NCBI GenBank assembly: GCA_947491945.1 | Contig: CANLLN010000003.1 | Location: forward strand, 124,001 to 188,000 | Reading direction: 5' to 3' | DNA from: an uncultured Carboxylicivirga sp. | GTDB taxonomy: Bacteria > Bacteroidota > Bacteroidia > Bacteroidales > Marinilabiliaceae | DNA length: 64,000 nucleotides | Part shown: positions 25,883 to 35,246 of the stretch, piece after piece | Layout: every line of letters starts with the position of its first letter | Numbering within the stretch: position 1 is the stretch's first letter | Made by a program: the position numbers and the translations under genes | The notes under the pieces: model-generated | Told to the model about the DNA's origin: nothing | Databases searched by the model: none | Seen by the model: the letters and a program-made list of their open reading frames with translations, nothing else

Positions 25883-27937
25883 ATGCAAAAAGGACATATT
25901 GGGGTTACTACGGAGAACATTTTCCCAATCATCAAGAAGTATCTTTATTCAGATCACGAGATTTTTCTACGCGAATTAGTATCAAATGCTGTTGATGCCA
26001 CGCAAAAACTGAAAACACTGGCTTCGGTGGGTGAGTTTAAAGGCGAGATGGGCGATACGGCAGTGCGCGTAATCCTGGATGAGAAAAAGAAAACGATCAC
26101 CATTTCTGACCGTGGTGTAGGAATGACTGCTGAGGAGATTGATAAGTACATCAACCAGGTGGCTTTCTCCGGTGCCAACGAGTTTCTTGAGAAATATAAG
26201 AAGGATGCCAATGCTATTATTGGTCACTTTGGTCTTGGATTCTATTCATCATTTATGGTGTCCGAAAAGGTGGAGATCATCACTAAATCCTTCCGCGAAG
26301 GAACACAGGCCGTTAAATGGAGTTGCGATGGAAGCCCCGAATATACGCTTGAGGAGGTAGAAAAGGCAGATCGTGGAACTGACATCGTATTGCACATCGA
26401 TGATGATAACAAGCAATACGCTACCAAGGCAGAGATTAACAATCTATTGAAGAAATATTGTCGCTTCCTACCCGTGGAAGTTGTATTTGGCAAGCAAACC
26501 GAATGGAAAGACGGCAAAGAAGAGGAGACAGACAAGGACAATGTGGTGAATGAAACCAAGCCACTTTGGACCCGTACACCTGCCGACCTTAAAGAAGAGG
26601 ATTATAATCAGTTTTACCGTGGTTTGTACCCAATGGCTGATGAGCCGCTGTTTAACATTCATCTGAATGTTGATTATCCTTTTAACCTGACCGGTGTTTT
26701 GTATTTCCCCAAGCTGAAGAATAATGTTGAGGTTCAGAAAAATAAGATTCAGCTGTACTGTAACCAGGTGTATGTAACGGATTCGGTAGAAGGCATTGTA
26801 CCCGAATTCCTTACGCTGCTTCACGGAGTTATTGACTCGCCTGACATTCCGCTGAATGTATCGCGTTCGTACCTGCAGAGCGATCGTAATGTGAAAAAGA
26901 TTTCGAGCCACATCACCAAGAAGGTAGCCGACCGCCTGGAAGAAATTTTTAAGAAAGACCGTGAAGGATTTGAGGCAAAGTGGGACGACCTGAAAATATT
27001 CATCGAGTACGGTATGCTCACCGAGGAGAAGTTTTATGACCGTGCCAAGAAGTTTACCCTGCTGAAAAATACGGATGGTAAATTCTTTACCTTCGATGAG
27101 TATGCCGGTATTATCAAAGACAATCAGACCGATAAGGACGGACAGTTGGTTTACTTGTATGCCACTGATGTGGAAGGACAATACAGTTTTATTGAAGCCG
27201 CTAAAAACAAAGGATATGACGTGGTAGTGCTTGATGGTCAGTTGGACAGCCACTTTGTAAACCACCTGGAAAGCAAGTTTGAGAAGTCACGTTTTGTGCG
27301 TGTGGATAGCGATATTGTTGAGAAGTTAATCCCTAAGGCCGATGCTGCTCAACTAAAGTTGACAGAAGCACAGAAGCAGGATTTAACCAGTATCTTCAGT
27401 TCGCAGGTGCCTAATGTTGATAAGACTAACTTCATCGTTACTTTTGAGGCGCTGGAAGAAACCGATACGCCGGTGATGATTACTCAGCAAGAGTTTATGC
27501 GTCGTATGAAAGAGATGAGTGCACTCGGTGGCGGGGGTATGAATTTTTATGGTGAGATGCCCGATAGCTACAACCTGGTGGTGAATGGTAATCATCCGCT
27601 GGTGAACCGAATCATTGAAGACGAAGAGAAGGAGGTAGGCGAGAAGGTGTCATCCTTACGCCATAAGATTGAAGGCCTTGAGGGCAAGCGCGCCGAGCTG
27701 GAAAAAGCCAAAGAGGGTAAGAAAGATGAGGAGATTCCGCAGGCCGATAAGGATGAGATGGAAGACATCAACAAGAAGCTGATCGAACTAAATGGTAAGA
27801 AGGATGCAGAATTGTCTGCCTTTGCTGCCGGCAATAAATTGGTATCTCAGCTTATTGATTTGGCCTTGTTATCCAATAACATGCTGAAAGGTGAGGCGCT
27901 CACTAAATTTGTGAAGCGCAGTATCGACTTAATTTAA
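25883..27937 (+). CDS. htpG: Hsp90-family molecular chaperone HtpG
   Basis: The 684-residue product is a bacterial Hsp90. The N-terminal GHKL ATPase domain holds the catalytic Glu31 and nucleotide/Mg-binding Asn35 in FLRELVSNAVDAT, then DRGVGMT and GHFGLGFYSSFMV. The middle domain contains NVSRSYLQSD with the conserved Arg. The C-terminal third carries a charged segment rich in Lys and Glu (about 585-640) before the dimerisation domain. HtpG refolds or holds client proteins in the cytoplasm under stress. It is about 60 residues longer than E. coli HtpG (624), as seen in the Bacteroidetes. It is a single gene with its own promoter and terminator. Confidence 0.97.
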   Translation: MQKGHIGVTTENIFPIIKKYLYSDHEIFLRELVSNAVDATQKLKTLASVGEFKGEMGDTAVRVILDEKKKTITISDRGVGMTAEEIDKYINQVAFSGANEFLEKYKKDANAIIGHFGLGFYSSFMVSEKVEIITKSFREGTQAVKWSCDGSPEYTLEEVEKADRGTDIVLHIDDDNKQYATKAEINNLLKKYCRFLPVEVVFGKQTEWKDGKEEETDKDNVVNETKPLWTRTPADLKEEDYNQFYRGLYPMADEPLFNIHLNVDYPFNLTGVLYFPKLKNNVEVQKNKIQLYCNQVYVTDSVEGIVPEFLTLLHGVIDSPDIPLNVSRSYLQSDRNVKKISSHITKKVADRLEEIFKKDREGFEAKWDDLKIFIEYGMLTEEKFYDRAKKFTLLKNTDGKFFTFDEYAGIIKDNQTDKDGQLVYLYATDVEGQYSFIEAAKNKGYDVVVLDGQLDSHFVNHLESKFEKSRFVRVDSDIVEKLIPKADAAQLKLTEAQKQDLTSIFSSQVPNVDKTNFIVTFEALEETDTPVMITQQEFMRRMKEMSALGGGGMNFYGEMPDSYNLVVNGNHPLVNRIIEDEEKEVGEKVSSLRHKIEGLEGKRAELEKAKEGKKDEEIPQADKDEMEDINKKLIELNGKKDAELSAFAAGNKLVSQLIDLALLSNNMLKGEALTKFVKRSIDLI

Positions 27938-27957
27938 GGTCAATATAAATGCAAGAG

Positions 27958-27994
27958 AAAAGCTCGGGAGAACAGTTTCCGGGCTTTCTTTTTG
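27958..27994 (+). terminator. Rho-independent-type terminator after htpG
   Basis: AAAGCTCGG pairs with CCGGGCTTT (one G-T pair), followed by CTTTTTG. It begins 20 nt after the htpG stop. Confidence 0.8.
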
Positions 27995-28085
27995 TATTTT
28001 AGCGCGGATTTTTAAATCGGCTGTGCGGCTTGCTCGTGAGACGTGACAGTGATGAACACTTAAATTAAGCTTTAAACCAGGAAAA

Positions 28086-28661
28086 ATGGAAAAAAACGTT
28101 TTCATCGCAAAAGATGTAACAACTAACCCGGCACCTTTGGGACTAACGGGTTTTGGATTAACAACAATGCTGCTGAACCTGCACAATGCCGGTCTGTTTG
28201 GTCTCGACAGCATGATTATGGGCATGGGACTCATGATGGGTGGCCTTATTCAAATTTTAGTGGGTATCATGGAGTGGAAGAAAAATAATATGTTTGGCAT
28301 GATGGCCTTCTCTTCCTATGGTGCTTTTTGGATTTCACTGGTATTTGTGTGGATATTACCCAAAATGGGATTGGGCGAGGCGCCTTCAGCTACCGCAATG
28401 GGCTATTACCTCTCTGTGTGGGGCATCTTCACCCTGGGGCTATGGGTGGCTACCCTAAAAATGACCAAGACCATGGTTTGGCTGTTTGGTACCGTGGTAG
28501 TGCTGTTTGCCCTGCTGGCCGCTGCTAACTTTACGGGTAGCCATACCCTGCATGTTATTGCCGGTATAGAAGGTGTTATTTGTGGTGCTACGGCCCTGTA
28601 TATTGCTATTGGAACACTGTTGGTAGATGTGTACGGCAAACAAATTTTACCCATGCCTTAA
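28086..28661 (+). CDS. satP: GPR1/FUN34/YaaH-family acetate/succinate transporter
   Basis: The 191-residue membrane protein has the family signature NPAPLGLTGFG near the N-terminus (about residues 14-24) and six hydrophobic segments with the typical GMGLMMGGLIQILVGIMEW. Its length matches E. coli SatP (188), a proton-coupled acetate and succinate carrier in the inner membrane. It stands alone between htpG and a CPBP protease gene. Ammonium export was once suggested for this family, but acetate transport is the better established role. Confidence 0.93.
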   Translation: MEKNVFIAKDVTTNPAPLGLTGFGLTTMLLNLHNAGLFGLDSMIMGMGLMMGGLIQILVGIMEWKKNNMFGMMAFSSYGAFWISLVFVWILPKMGLGEAPSATAMGYYLSVWGIFTLGLWVATLKMTKTMVWLFGTVVVLFALLAAANFTGSHTLHVIAGIEGVICGATALYIAIGTLLVDVYGKQILPMP

Positions 28662-28708
28662 GTTCGACTGAAAAGAGGCTTAACCACCAAGGTGGTTTAA
28701 TTTGAATA

Positions 28709-28737
28709 GCTCCGGATGTAATCCGGGGCATTTTTTA
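28709..28737 (+). terminator. Rho-independent-type terminator after satP
   Basis: CTCCGGAT pairs with ATCCGGGG (one G-T pair) around a GTA loop, followed by a run of T after CA. A smaller hairpin (AACCACCAAGGTGGTT, about 28682-28697) precedes it. Confidence 0.78.
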
Positions 28738-28876
28738 TGGCCATAATTTGACCAATGACCTAATCTAATTTCTCAACGGCATGGGAAAGTCCATTTTAAC
28801 TTATAATTTAGTAACCTAAGCCATGCCAAACTAGCTTAATCGCTTTCTTGGCCTTAATTACACACAATTTTATACG

Positions 28877-29827
28877 ATGATACATTTAGAAAGTGCCTAT
28901 AAAGGCGAAAATGAGTGGTGGAAATATTTATTGTTAATTGCAATATCCTTGCTGGGTGGTCAGATCATTGGCGGTGTTTTTATGATGATCATTTTGGCAG
29001 TGTTATCGGCAAGTGGAGGCGGCACACTCACCGCAGAGGCTCTAAGCAGCATGGATTTTGCCGCCATGGGTGTCCATCCCACCGTGGGATTAGTGCTTCT
29101 GATGCTGCCATTTCTTATCAGTCTTTTGCTTCTGGTGGTTTTCTTTAAGCCTTTGCACCGTCGTGTGTTTACAAGTGTTATAAATGGTTGGCAAAAAGTA
29201 CGCTGGCAGCGCGTCATCACCGGATATGGTGTTTGGGCACTCATCATGGCTTTTTTTCTGGTGGTGGATTATTATATGAATATCGATAATTATGAGCTGC
29301 GCCTGAATTGGGGTGCCTTGATTCCGTTGGCGCTCGTATCTTTGGTACTCATTCCCTTTCAATCATTTTATGAGGAGATATTGTTCAGGGGCTACCTTGC
29401 GCAAGGAGTTGGGCGCATCACACATAGTCGCTGGATGGTGATTATCATACCGTCAGTGTTTTTTGCCTTGTTACACAGCATGAATCCTGAGATTGAGAAG
29501 TTTGGTTTCTGGACCATGATGCCTCAATATTTTATGATCGGTGCTGTGTATGCCTTGTTATCTGTTTTGGATGATGGTATTGAGCTGGCCATGGGAGCCC
29601 ATGCTGCTAATAATACTTTTATCAGTATTTTCGTAACCGCTGATGGCATGGCTTTTCAGACAGATGCACTGCTGAAAGCGCAAGAGATAGATCCGTCCAA
29701 GGAGTTTGTGACCATGCTGATTGGCTCGGTGATATTTGTGGGTGCACTGGCATTTCGTTATAAATGGAGTTGGCGTGTGCTAAGTAAACCCGTTGAAGCA
29801 CCTGAGGATTCATCATTGGTTGCATAG
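28877..29827 (+). CDS. CPBP-family intramembrane glutamic endopeptidase
   Basis: The 316-residue protein has about eight hydrophobic segments and the three CPBP (Abi/CAAX-protease-like) motifs: EEILFR (Glu166, Glu167 and Arg171; pattern EExxxR), FALLH (His of the second motif) and HAANN. The family includes eukaryotic Rce1 and bacterial proteins for self-immunity to bacteriocins or for processing membrane peptides. The C-terminal ~30 residues are hydrophilic. No bacteriocin or prenylation gene is near, so the substrate is unknown. It is a single gene; a 16-bp perfect hairpin follows the stop. Confidence 0.92.
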   Translation: MIHLESAYKGENEWWKYLLLIAISLLGGQIIGGVFMMIILAVLSASGGGTLTAEALSSMDFAAMGVHPTVGLVLLMLPFLISLLLLVVFFKPLHRRVFTSVINGWQKVRWQRVITGYGVWALIMAFFLVVDYYMNIDNYELRLNWGALIPLALVSLVLIPFQSFYEEILFRGYLAQGVGRITHSRWMVIIIPSVFFALLHSMNPEIEKFGFWTMMPQYFMIGAVYALLSVLDDGIELAMGAHAANNTFISIFVTADGMAFQTDALLKAQEIDPSKEFVTMLIGSVIFVGALAFRYKWSWRVLSKPVEAPEDSSLVA

Positions 29828-29833
29828 CTGTCT

Positions 29834-29885
29834 ACTTATCGGATGACTATTTTACAGCTACAACTTAGTCATCCGATAAGTTTAT
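29834..29885. terminator. Bidirectional terminator between convergent genes
   Basis: Perfect 16-bp arms ACTTATCGGATGACTA (29834-29849) and TAGTCATCCGATAAGT (29866-29881) surround a 16-nt loop. It lies 6 nt after the CPBP stop and upstream of the convergent GIN-domain gene end, so it can serve both strands, although T-runs are weak. Confidence 0.7.
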
Positions 29886-29908
29886 CTTCAATAAAATTAA
29901 GTATTTAC

Positions 29909-29950
29909 GGAACGGTTCTTTATAAGCATCTTATGCGAGAGAACCGCTCC
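29909..29950 (+). repeat. Dispersed hairpin repeat, copy 4
   Basis: A 42-nt inverted repeat, GGAACGGTTCTTTATAAGCA through GAACCGCTCC, lies between two convergent genes. Its left half is identical to copy 3 at 15528 over 25 nt. Confidence 0.8.
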
Positions 29951-29972
29951 CTAAAATTTATTGAACGCTCTG

Positions 29973-30605
29973 TTAGTTTACATTTCCTGCCAGTGTGGTT
30001 ATTTCGCGCGTTCCTTTCAGATGGCTAATGGTGAAGTCTCCCGAGACTGAATTGCCCTTTAAGTTCCCGTCAATATTACTTAGTCGACCGTCACCTGATA
30101 CACTGTTGGTTTTCACGTCTCCACGCACGCCATCTACGCTGTAATCGCCCGACACGGTATTGATGCTCAGTTTACTTCCAATTTTATTGGCAGTAATGTT
30201 ACCCGATACGGTATTGCAGCTCACCATACGTTGACCAATACCGCTTACTACTTGTTTACCACTCACGCTATTGATGACCACGTCTGTCATACTAGGCATG
30301 ATAAGGTGAAAATGCCCTTTTACCTTGCCTTTGGTTCTGCGCGGGTGTTCTACTTCCAGATACAGGGTGGTGCCTTGTTTTTTCGTTGTAATCTCGTAAT
30401 CTTCTACATTGCGTTCGGCCTGTATCGACCCTGTTATGTGCACCGTGTTGCCATCCCCTGCTTCGATATGAACGTCGCTGAATACCACATTAATCTCCAC
30501 ATTGGTGATGTTTTCAAACTGCTTATCTACACTTATGCTTTGGCCTTTTGCCAACATGCTAAACCCCAGAAAGAGGCTTAATGTAGTCAATAGGTACTTA
30601 CTCAT
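29973..30605 (-). CDS. Secreted GIN-domain/DUF4097-like beta-helix protein
   Basis: The 210-residue protein has a signal peptide (cut near LAKGQ). The mature part is a parallel beta structure with five near-repeats of the type N-[ST]-VSG (INSVSGK, CNTVSGN, INTVSGD, TNSVSGD, GNSVSGD), the pattern of the DUF4097/head-GIN domain family. Its function is unknown; such proteins are secreted or envelope-located in Bacteroidetes. It lies just downstream of a two-component system on the same strand (66 nt after the regulator gene), suggesting a link with envelope sensing, which is inference. Confidence 0.85.
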   Translation of the reverse strand: MSKYLLTTLSLFLGFSMLAKGQSISVDKQFENITNVEINVVFSDVHIEAGDGNTVHITGSIQAERNVEDYEITTKKQGTTLYLEVEHPRRTKGKVKGHFHLIMPSMTDVVINSVSGKQVVSGIGQRMVSCNTVSGNITANKIGSKLSINTVSGDYSVDGVRGDVKTNSVSGDGRLSNIDGNLKGNSVSGDFTISHLKGTREITTLAGNVN

Positions 30606-30671
30606 AATTTTTAGTTTATTGGGTTTATGTTTAAGACGCCTATGAGCCGAAGAAAGTTACACGTGATGATA

Positions 30672-31364
30672 TCAATTGGTTCGCAGCTGATAGCCGCTAC
30701 CATGTATATTTACAATCTCAACACCTTGCACATTGCGCAGGTATTTTCTTAGTTTAGTGATATAAACATCCATGCTGCGCGTGGTGAAGTAGCCTGTTTC
30801 GCCCCATACTTCCTTTAGTGCCTTATCGCGGGGCAGTACCTTGTTTTCACTCTTACACAAGAGGCGCAGCAGATCGGCTTCTTTGGGCGATAGTTTTACC
30901 TCTTCGTCCCCTTGCTTAATGGTTCGGAATTCGTAGTTAAAAAGGGCGCTATTGATCCGATATTCTTGGGGCTCTTCCGTTTGCTGTTGTCGTTTATTTC
31001 GCTTAAGTATGGCATTGATCTTACAGATAAGTATCTCCGAGTCGAAAGGCTTTGTAATGTAATCGTCAGCTCCGGTGCTGAAACCTTCCAGTACATCCTC
31101 CTTCATTACCTTGGCGGTGAGAAAGATGATGGGCATATCGGGTCTTACCTCTTTAATCTCGCGTGCAATGGTGAAGCCATCAACATTGGGGAGCATTACA
31201 TCCAATATGCATATATCAAACTGCCCTTCCTGAAAGCACTTAAAGGCCTGTAGTCCATCTTTTACCCAGGTAACCTTAAATTTATTAATTTCGAGGTAGG
31301 CTTTCATAACCGTGCCAAAATTGCGGTCGTCTTCCACCATAAATACGCTGCTGGTATCTGTCAT
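30672..31364 (-). CDS. OmpR/PhoB-family response regulator (RprY-like)
   Basis: The 230-residue protein has an N-terminal receiver domain (1-120) with acidic pocket EDD (11-13), phospho-acceptor Asp55 in DVMLPN and Lys in the TKPFD loop, and a C-terminal winged-helix DNA-binding domain (~140-228) with SPKEADLLRLL and RSMDVYITKLRKYL. It resembles RprY of Bacteroides. It starts 5 nt after the sensor-kinase stop on the same strand, so they form one unit. Targets are unknown; the divergent secreted-protein gene at 33177 and the GIN-domain gene are candidates. Confidence 0.95.
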   Translation of the reverse strand: MTDTSSVFMVEDDRNFGTVMKAYLEINKFKVTWVKDGLQAFKCFQEGQFDICILDVMLPNVDGFTIAREIKEVRPDMPIIFLTAKVMKEDVLEGFSTGADDYITKPFDSEILICKINAILKRNKRQQQTEEPQEYRINSALFNYEFRTIKQGDEEVKLSPKEADLLRLLCKSENKVLPRDKALKEVWGETGYFTTRSMDVYITKLRKYLRNVQGVEIVNIHGSGYQLRTN

Positions 31365-31369
31365 TATCT

Positions 31370-32989
31370 TTATTTGTAAGGTAGTTGAATACTAAATTCG
31401 GTGCCTTGCTTAAGCTTACTCTTTACTTGAATACTGCCCTGGTGGGCATCAATTACTGCCTTTACATAGCTAAGGCCCAGGCCAAATCCTTTTACGTTGT
31501 GAACGTTACCTCCCGAAGCACGGTAAAACTTATCAAATATCTTACTGCTTTGCTCGCGCGTCATACCCATTCCATTATCAGCAATTTTAATGAGTATGCC
31601 CGATGTTATGTTAGCAGTGGATATTTTCACCAGCGGTTGTTCTTTTGAATATTTTAAGGCGTTTTCCAGTAGGTTTACTATCACATTGGTAAAATGTATT
31701 TCATCCACTAAAAATACACTTAATTCTGCTTTTAAGGAAGTGCTAATAGTGGCGTCTGTCTCTTTGGCGAGTAACTGCATGTTATCCACGGCTTTCATAA
31801 TGAGTTGGTGAACATCTTTTGAAGTTTTCAGCACCGTGAAGTCTTTTTTCTCAATCTGCGACATTTGTAATACCCGTTCAACATGACTGTTCATGCGAGT
31901 GTTTTCCTCCTTAATAATCTTAAGAAAATTTTTAACATGCTCGGTATTATTGATAATGGAGGGTGATAATATGCTGTCGGTAGCCAGGCTGATGGTGGCA
32001 ATGGGTGTTTTAAACTCATGCGTCATATTATTGATGAAGTCTGTTTTTATCTGCGACACTTTTTTCTGATTCAGGATGGTGCGGATAGTGATAAAAAAGG
32101 TGATAAGAATAAACAGGGTGAAAAGAAAAGACAAGGATAGCATCCAGCCCTGTGTTTTGATCAGATAGGTGGTGGCATCGGGAAAGTAAAGCATGAGCTC
32201 ATAGGGAGCGATGCCACTGAAGATATCGCTGGGAAAGAGATTGATGCGGTAGGCCTGATGGTCTTTTGTTGCCGCCAAACTAAAATCCGTCGATTGGTAA
32301 TCGGACAGTTGGCGGGTGTAGTGGTTCAACACGCCAAATTCAAAGTCTGTCTCAATGCCATTTTGGTTCAGTTCCTGTTGCAGCAAAGCTTGTAGGGTAG
32401 GAAGGTCAATGCGTTGTTTCAAGGGGTTGTGGCGCGCTTCAATCTCACGCTTCATCTGCTCAAAAACGGCTCTTATCTCCCTATTGCGTTGTTCCATGGC
32501 CTGTGCCACCACATCAATGGAGTCCTCCAAATGCTGCATGCGTTCCTCCAACTCTCCCAAATCTACCGCTTGTCCCGTGGCATTAATGTGCACCTGGCGC
32601 TCGGCCCGGTTGCCATTTACTTCGGCATGCACCTCTATGCGGGTATTGCCCTGTGTAATTATGGTGTCAGTTTTGTGATATACATTACCGTTTCGTGATG
32701 ATCGGCGGCTTTGCTTGCTAATGATGGATATGTTTCCTTGTGCATCCTGCCGGTAGGTGGTGTTGCTTTGACTTGTGGGTCGGTTGAAGAACTCCCGAAA
32801 GATAAATGCGGCATTTTGTTGTTGTTCCAATCGCTGGACAGTATGGTCAAGTGAGCGATAAACGGCTGCCTGAAACTTTTCGCGCTGCACTTTAATTGAC
32901 TGCTGTATCCATAAATACTGTGCCGCAATAATTCCCAAAAGCGACAAACTCATTAATAGTACCAATCCGAGTAAAGACTTCCGTTTCAT
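31370..32989 (-). CDS. Membrane sensor histidine kinase (RprX-like)
   Basis: The 539-residue protein has an N-terminal membrane helix (LLGLVLLMSLSLLGIIAAQYLW), a large periplasmic part with a coiled, highly charged stretch (about 140-230), a second helix (LSLSFLFTLFILITFFITI, ~275), then a kinase core. The phospho-acceptor is His324 in MTHEFKTPIA; the ATP-binding domain has NLLENALKYS, ADNGMGM and GFGLGLSYVK. The start at 32989 (MKRKSLLG) is chosen over 33037 because the upstream codons add a non-typical leader. It pairs with the response regulator downstream. The signal is unknown. Confidence 0.94.
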   Translation of the reverse strand: MKRKSLLGLVLLMSLSLLGIIAAQYLWIQQSIKVQREKFQAAVYRSLDHTVQRLEQQQNAAFIFREFFNRPTSQSNTTYRQDAQGNISIISKQSRRSSRNGNVYHKTDTIITQGNTRIEVHAEVNGNRAERQVHINATGQAVDLGELEERMQHLEDSIDVVAQAMEQRNREIRAVFEQMKREIEARHNPLKQRIDLPTLQALLQQELNQNGIETDFEFGVLNHYTRQLSDYQSTDFSLAATKDHQAYRINLFPSDIFSGIAPYELMLYFPDATTYLIKTQGWMLSLSFLFTLFILITFFITIRTILNQKKVSQIKTDFINNMTHEFKTPIATISLATDSILSPSIINNTEHVKNFLKIIKEENTRMNSHVERVLQMSQIEKKDFTVLKTSKDVHQLIMKAVDNMQLLAKETDATISTSLKAELSVFLVDEIHFTNVIVNLLENALKYSKEQPLVKISTANITSGILIKIADNGMGMTREQSSKIFDKFYRASGGNVHNVKGFGLGLSYVKAVIDAHQGSIQVKSKLKQGTEFSIQLPYK

Positions 32990-33176
32990 ATAAAACACAA
33001 TTATAGCGTAAAGATAAAATTTTGTGGAAAAGCGCACGGCACCCTTAACCTTTTCTTAACCCTTTTTAACCGTGCCTTAACCGATTTAAAATCAGTCTGG
33101 TCGTAAATTTGATGATGCCATGTTAAGGTATTTGTCCCGATATCAAAAAAGGCGATAATTTTATAACTCAGTAATC

Positions 33177-34085
33177 ATGAAACAGAAAAGGTATGGTGTA
33201 AAAGTGTGGCTTGTAGCAGCCCTATTTGTAGGTATGGGTTCGGTTCTGCTGGCGCAGAGCAAAAAAGTAAGGCGCATGAAGGTGATACATACTTCGAGCG
33301 AGGCTATAAGTGATCAAGATAGTGCATGTCAGCATGATATTTATGTGATTAAATGCGGTGGTGAGACTCAAAACATCGATGTGGATAGTATTTTGGAAGC
33401 CACCGATATTGAAAGGGAGATGGAGGCTATGATCCACAAAATGGATTCTTTACCTGATATCCATTTCCAATTTGAAGGAACAATGGAGGATCTGCATGCT
33501 GAAATTGAACGACAACTGAAAGAGAAAGGAATTGAGTGGGAACAGGAAAAGGCCGACCATCATCAGCAGGTAATTGCTTTTAAGGACGGCGATGTCGAGA
33601 TTGAAATCGAGGAAGCCCTTGATGCTGCGAATAATCAGGTCCGCATCATGCGAAAGAAACTGCATAATGGTGAAGCGAATGAAGCCATGGAGGCCTTTAT
33701 CATCAGAGGAGATGATGTGGAGAGAAACCATCATAGGGTAGAGGTGACCGCCATACCGCTCGATGATTTGCATATCCTTAAGGATTTGGGAGTTTCTTCC
33801 AGACAGCTATTGGGTAAGCCTTTGGTGGTGAAAGATTTGAAGGTGAAGATTGAGAAGGCATTAAAGAATGAAGTTCTGACTGTTCTAATGCAGTTGGAAG
33901 GCGAGTTGCCCGATGGCAAATGCCGCCTGCAGCTTTTTAATGACGCCGGTGAGACGGTAAAAGAGGTGAAGGAATTACCCGCTGGTGGTATCAATCAGGG
34001 TTTTGAACTCAAAAAGGAGGAGGCGCCCTATTACCTTGTCCTCACAAAATATAATCAGTTATTTGGTCGAAAGATTGAGTTGTAG
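33177..34085 (+). CDS. Acidic secreted protein with a T9SS-like C-terminal domain, unknown function
   Basis: The 302-residue protein has a signal peptide (cut near VLLAQ) and a long helical, very charged middle (Glu/Asp/His/Lys-rich, ~50-190). The last ~75 residues look like a beta-sandwich of the T9SS type A sorting-domain kind: LQLFNDAGETVKEVKEL, then LVLTKYNQLFGRKIEL. A conserved GVYLV-type motif is replaced by PYYLVL, so the call is tentative. The gene diverges from the histidine kinase gene with 187 nt between the start codons and may be its target. No known family was recognised. Confidence 0.78.
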   Translation: MKQKRYGVKVWLVAALFVGMGSVLLAQSKKVRRMKVIHTSSEAISDQDSACQHDIYVIKCGGETQNIDVDSILEATDIEREMEAMIHKMDSLPDIHFQFEGTMEDLHAEIERQLKEKGIEWEQEKADHHQQVIAFKDGDVEIEIEEALDAANNQVRIMRKKLHNGEANEAMEAFIIRGDDVERNHHRVEVTAIPLDDLHILKDLGVSSRQLLGKPLVVKDLKVKIEKALKNEVLTVLMQLEGELPDGKCRLQLFNDAGETVKEVKELPAGGINQGFELKKEEAPYYLVLTKYNQLFGRKIEL

Positions 34086-34110
34086 AAAGGCTCTCTTTTT
34101 GTGCCGGAAG

Positions 34111-34139
34111 GGTGTATTGTGCTTGCGATACACCTTTTT
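34111..34139 (+). terminator. Rho-independent-type terminator after the acidic secreted protein
   Basis: GGTGTAT (34111-34117) pairs with ATACACC (34128-34134), followed directly by TTTTT. It lies 26 nt after the stop at 34085. Confidence 0.82.
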
Positions 34140-34438
34140 ATCTTTCCATTATATGGCTTTATATCCATAATTTGGACAGAGGTGCAAGTGTTTATTTTGA
34201 TATATGCCTTGATGCTTAGTGATTTACTATTTATGGCAAGGCCATTGATTGCATGGTTCTCAAATGATAAGTATGATTGTTGCAGAAGTATTATGTGTGA
34301 TTCTTTGCCTTTGTTATGGTTGGTTTGTCATCGACAGGTATCTCATATCGGGCAATCGCAATTTGTAAGATATAATTGACCGGTGCTTCGTTATATAAAT
34401 GGAGTCTTTTTGGTCAATAGTTTGGGTGTTTATAATAG
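34140..34438. other. Gene-poor intergenic stretch
   Basis: About 300 nt between the terminator at 34111 and the one at 34439 hold no ORF that reads like a protein. The DNA is AT-rich. Nothing else is seen in it. Confidence 0.6.
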
Positions 34439-34475
34439 AAAAGCTCATTGTCAACGGACAATGAGCTTTTTGAGT
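34439..34475. terminator. Bidirectional terminator at the end of the bat operon
   Basis: Perfect 14-bp arms AAAAGCTCATTGTC (34439-34452) and GACAATGAGCTTTT (34457-34470) around a 4-nt loop are flanked by A-run and T-run. It lies just downstream of batE on the minus strand. Confidence 0.88.
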
Positions 34476-34493
34476 TTATACCAAGAAATGTTG

Positions 34494-35246
34494 TCAGATA
34501 ATTGTGATGGCATCTTCCTCCACCCAGCCGATGGTGCCGTCGGCTATTTGAATCTCCTTCCAGTGACCCAGGGTACTGATAATTTCCACCTTAGTGCCTT
34601 CGTGCAGAATAAATATCTCTGTACCACTGGCATCGGGAGAACTCTTAACCGTTAGCGAAGGGCTAAATACAATGGCATGATTTCGAATCTCCAGCTTGCT
34701 TTTTTGTCGGCTGCTAAAAGTGAGGGTGATAAGGGTAGCGGCCAGCAGTCCAATGCCGAGGTAAAAACCTGCTTTCTTCAGGAATACTGACTTGGAGAAG
34801 AAGAAGAAAGCCGCCATCATCAGGGTAAGGATAAAGCAAGCGACACCAATAAAAGCCCAGGTATCTGAAGTGGTTTTATTGCGAAAATCGATGATCCACT
34901 TACTTAGAAAGAATGCATCTACCGTCTCAATTTTATCGGTGGTTTGTGAGTAGGCCAGCTCGAGATTGTAGCGTATATCCTTGTCATGAGGCTTTAGTAG
35001 CAGTGCCCGTTCGTAATGCAGAATGGCCTGTGCCAGCTCGCCATTCTTATAATAGGCATTGCCCAGGTTAAAGTACAAAGCACCACTTTCAAGTCCGGTG
35101 GATAATATCTCGTTATAGGCCTGTATGGCCGACTGAAAATCGCCATTACTATAATGCTGATTGGCTGCGGTAAAACGGTCGTCCTGTGCTTGGCTCACAC
35201 CAAAAGTCAGGCAGCAGACGAGTAGTATAATTAAGTGTTTCATCAT
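34494..35246 (-). CDS. batE: BatE, TPR/SH3b membrane protein of the aerotolerance operon
   Basis: The 250-residue protein has a signal peptide (cut near SQAQ), two or three TPR repeats (about 25-100, with SGALYFNLGNAYYKNGELAQAI), two membrane helices (~130-150 and 160-178) and a C-terminal bacterial SH3 domain (~190-250, WKEIQIADGTIGWVEED). This is the BatE architecture. The Bat proteins of Bacteroides were linked to aerotolerance; their molecular role is not settled. It is the last gene of the operon; its ATG overlaps the batD stop by one base. Confidence 0.92.
   Translation of the reverse strand: MMKHLIILLVCCLTFGVSQAQDDRFTAANQHYSNGDFQSAIQAYNEILSTGLESGALYFNLGNAYYKNGELAQAILHYERALLLKPHDKDIRYNLELAYSQTTDKIETVDAFFLSKWIIDFRNKTTSDTWAFIGVACFILTLMMAAFFFFSKSVFLKKAGFYLGIGLLAATLITLTFSSRQKSKLEIRNHAIVFSPSLTVKSSPDASGTEIFILHEGTKVEIISTLGHWKEIQIADGTIGWVEEDAITII

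Noticed and set aside
26468-27265. A 265-residue minus-strand ORF inside htpG
   Set aside because: It is antisense to the conserved HtpG middle domain; low-complexity hydrophobic text, no motif.
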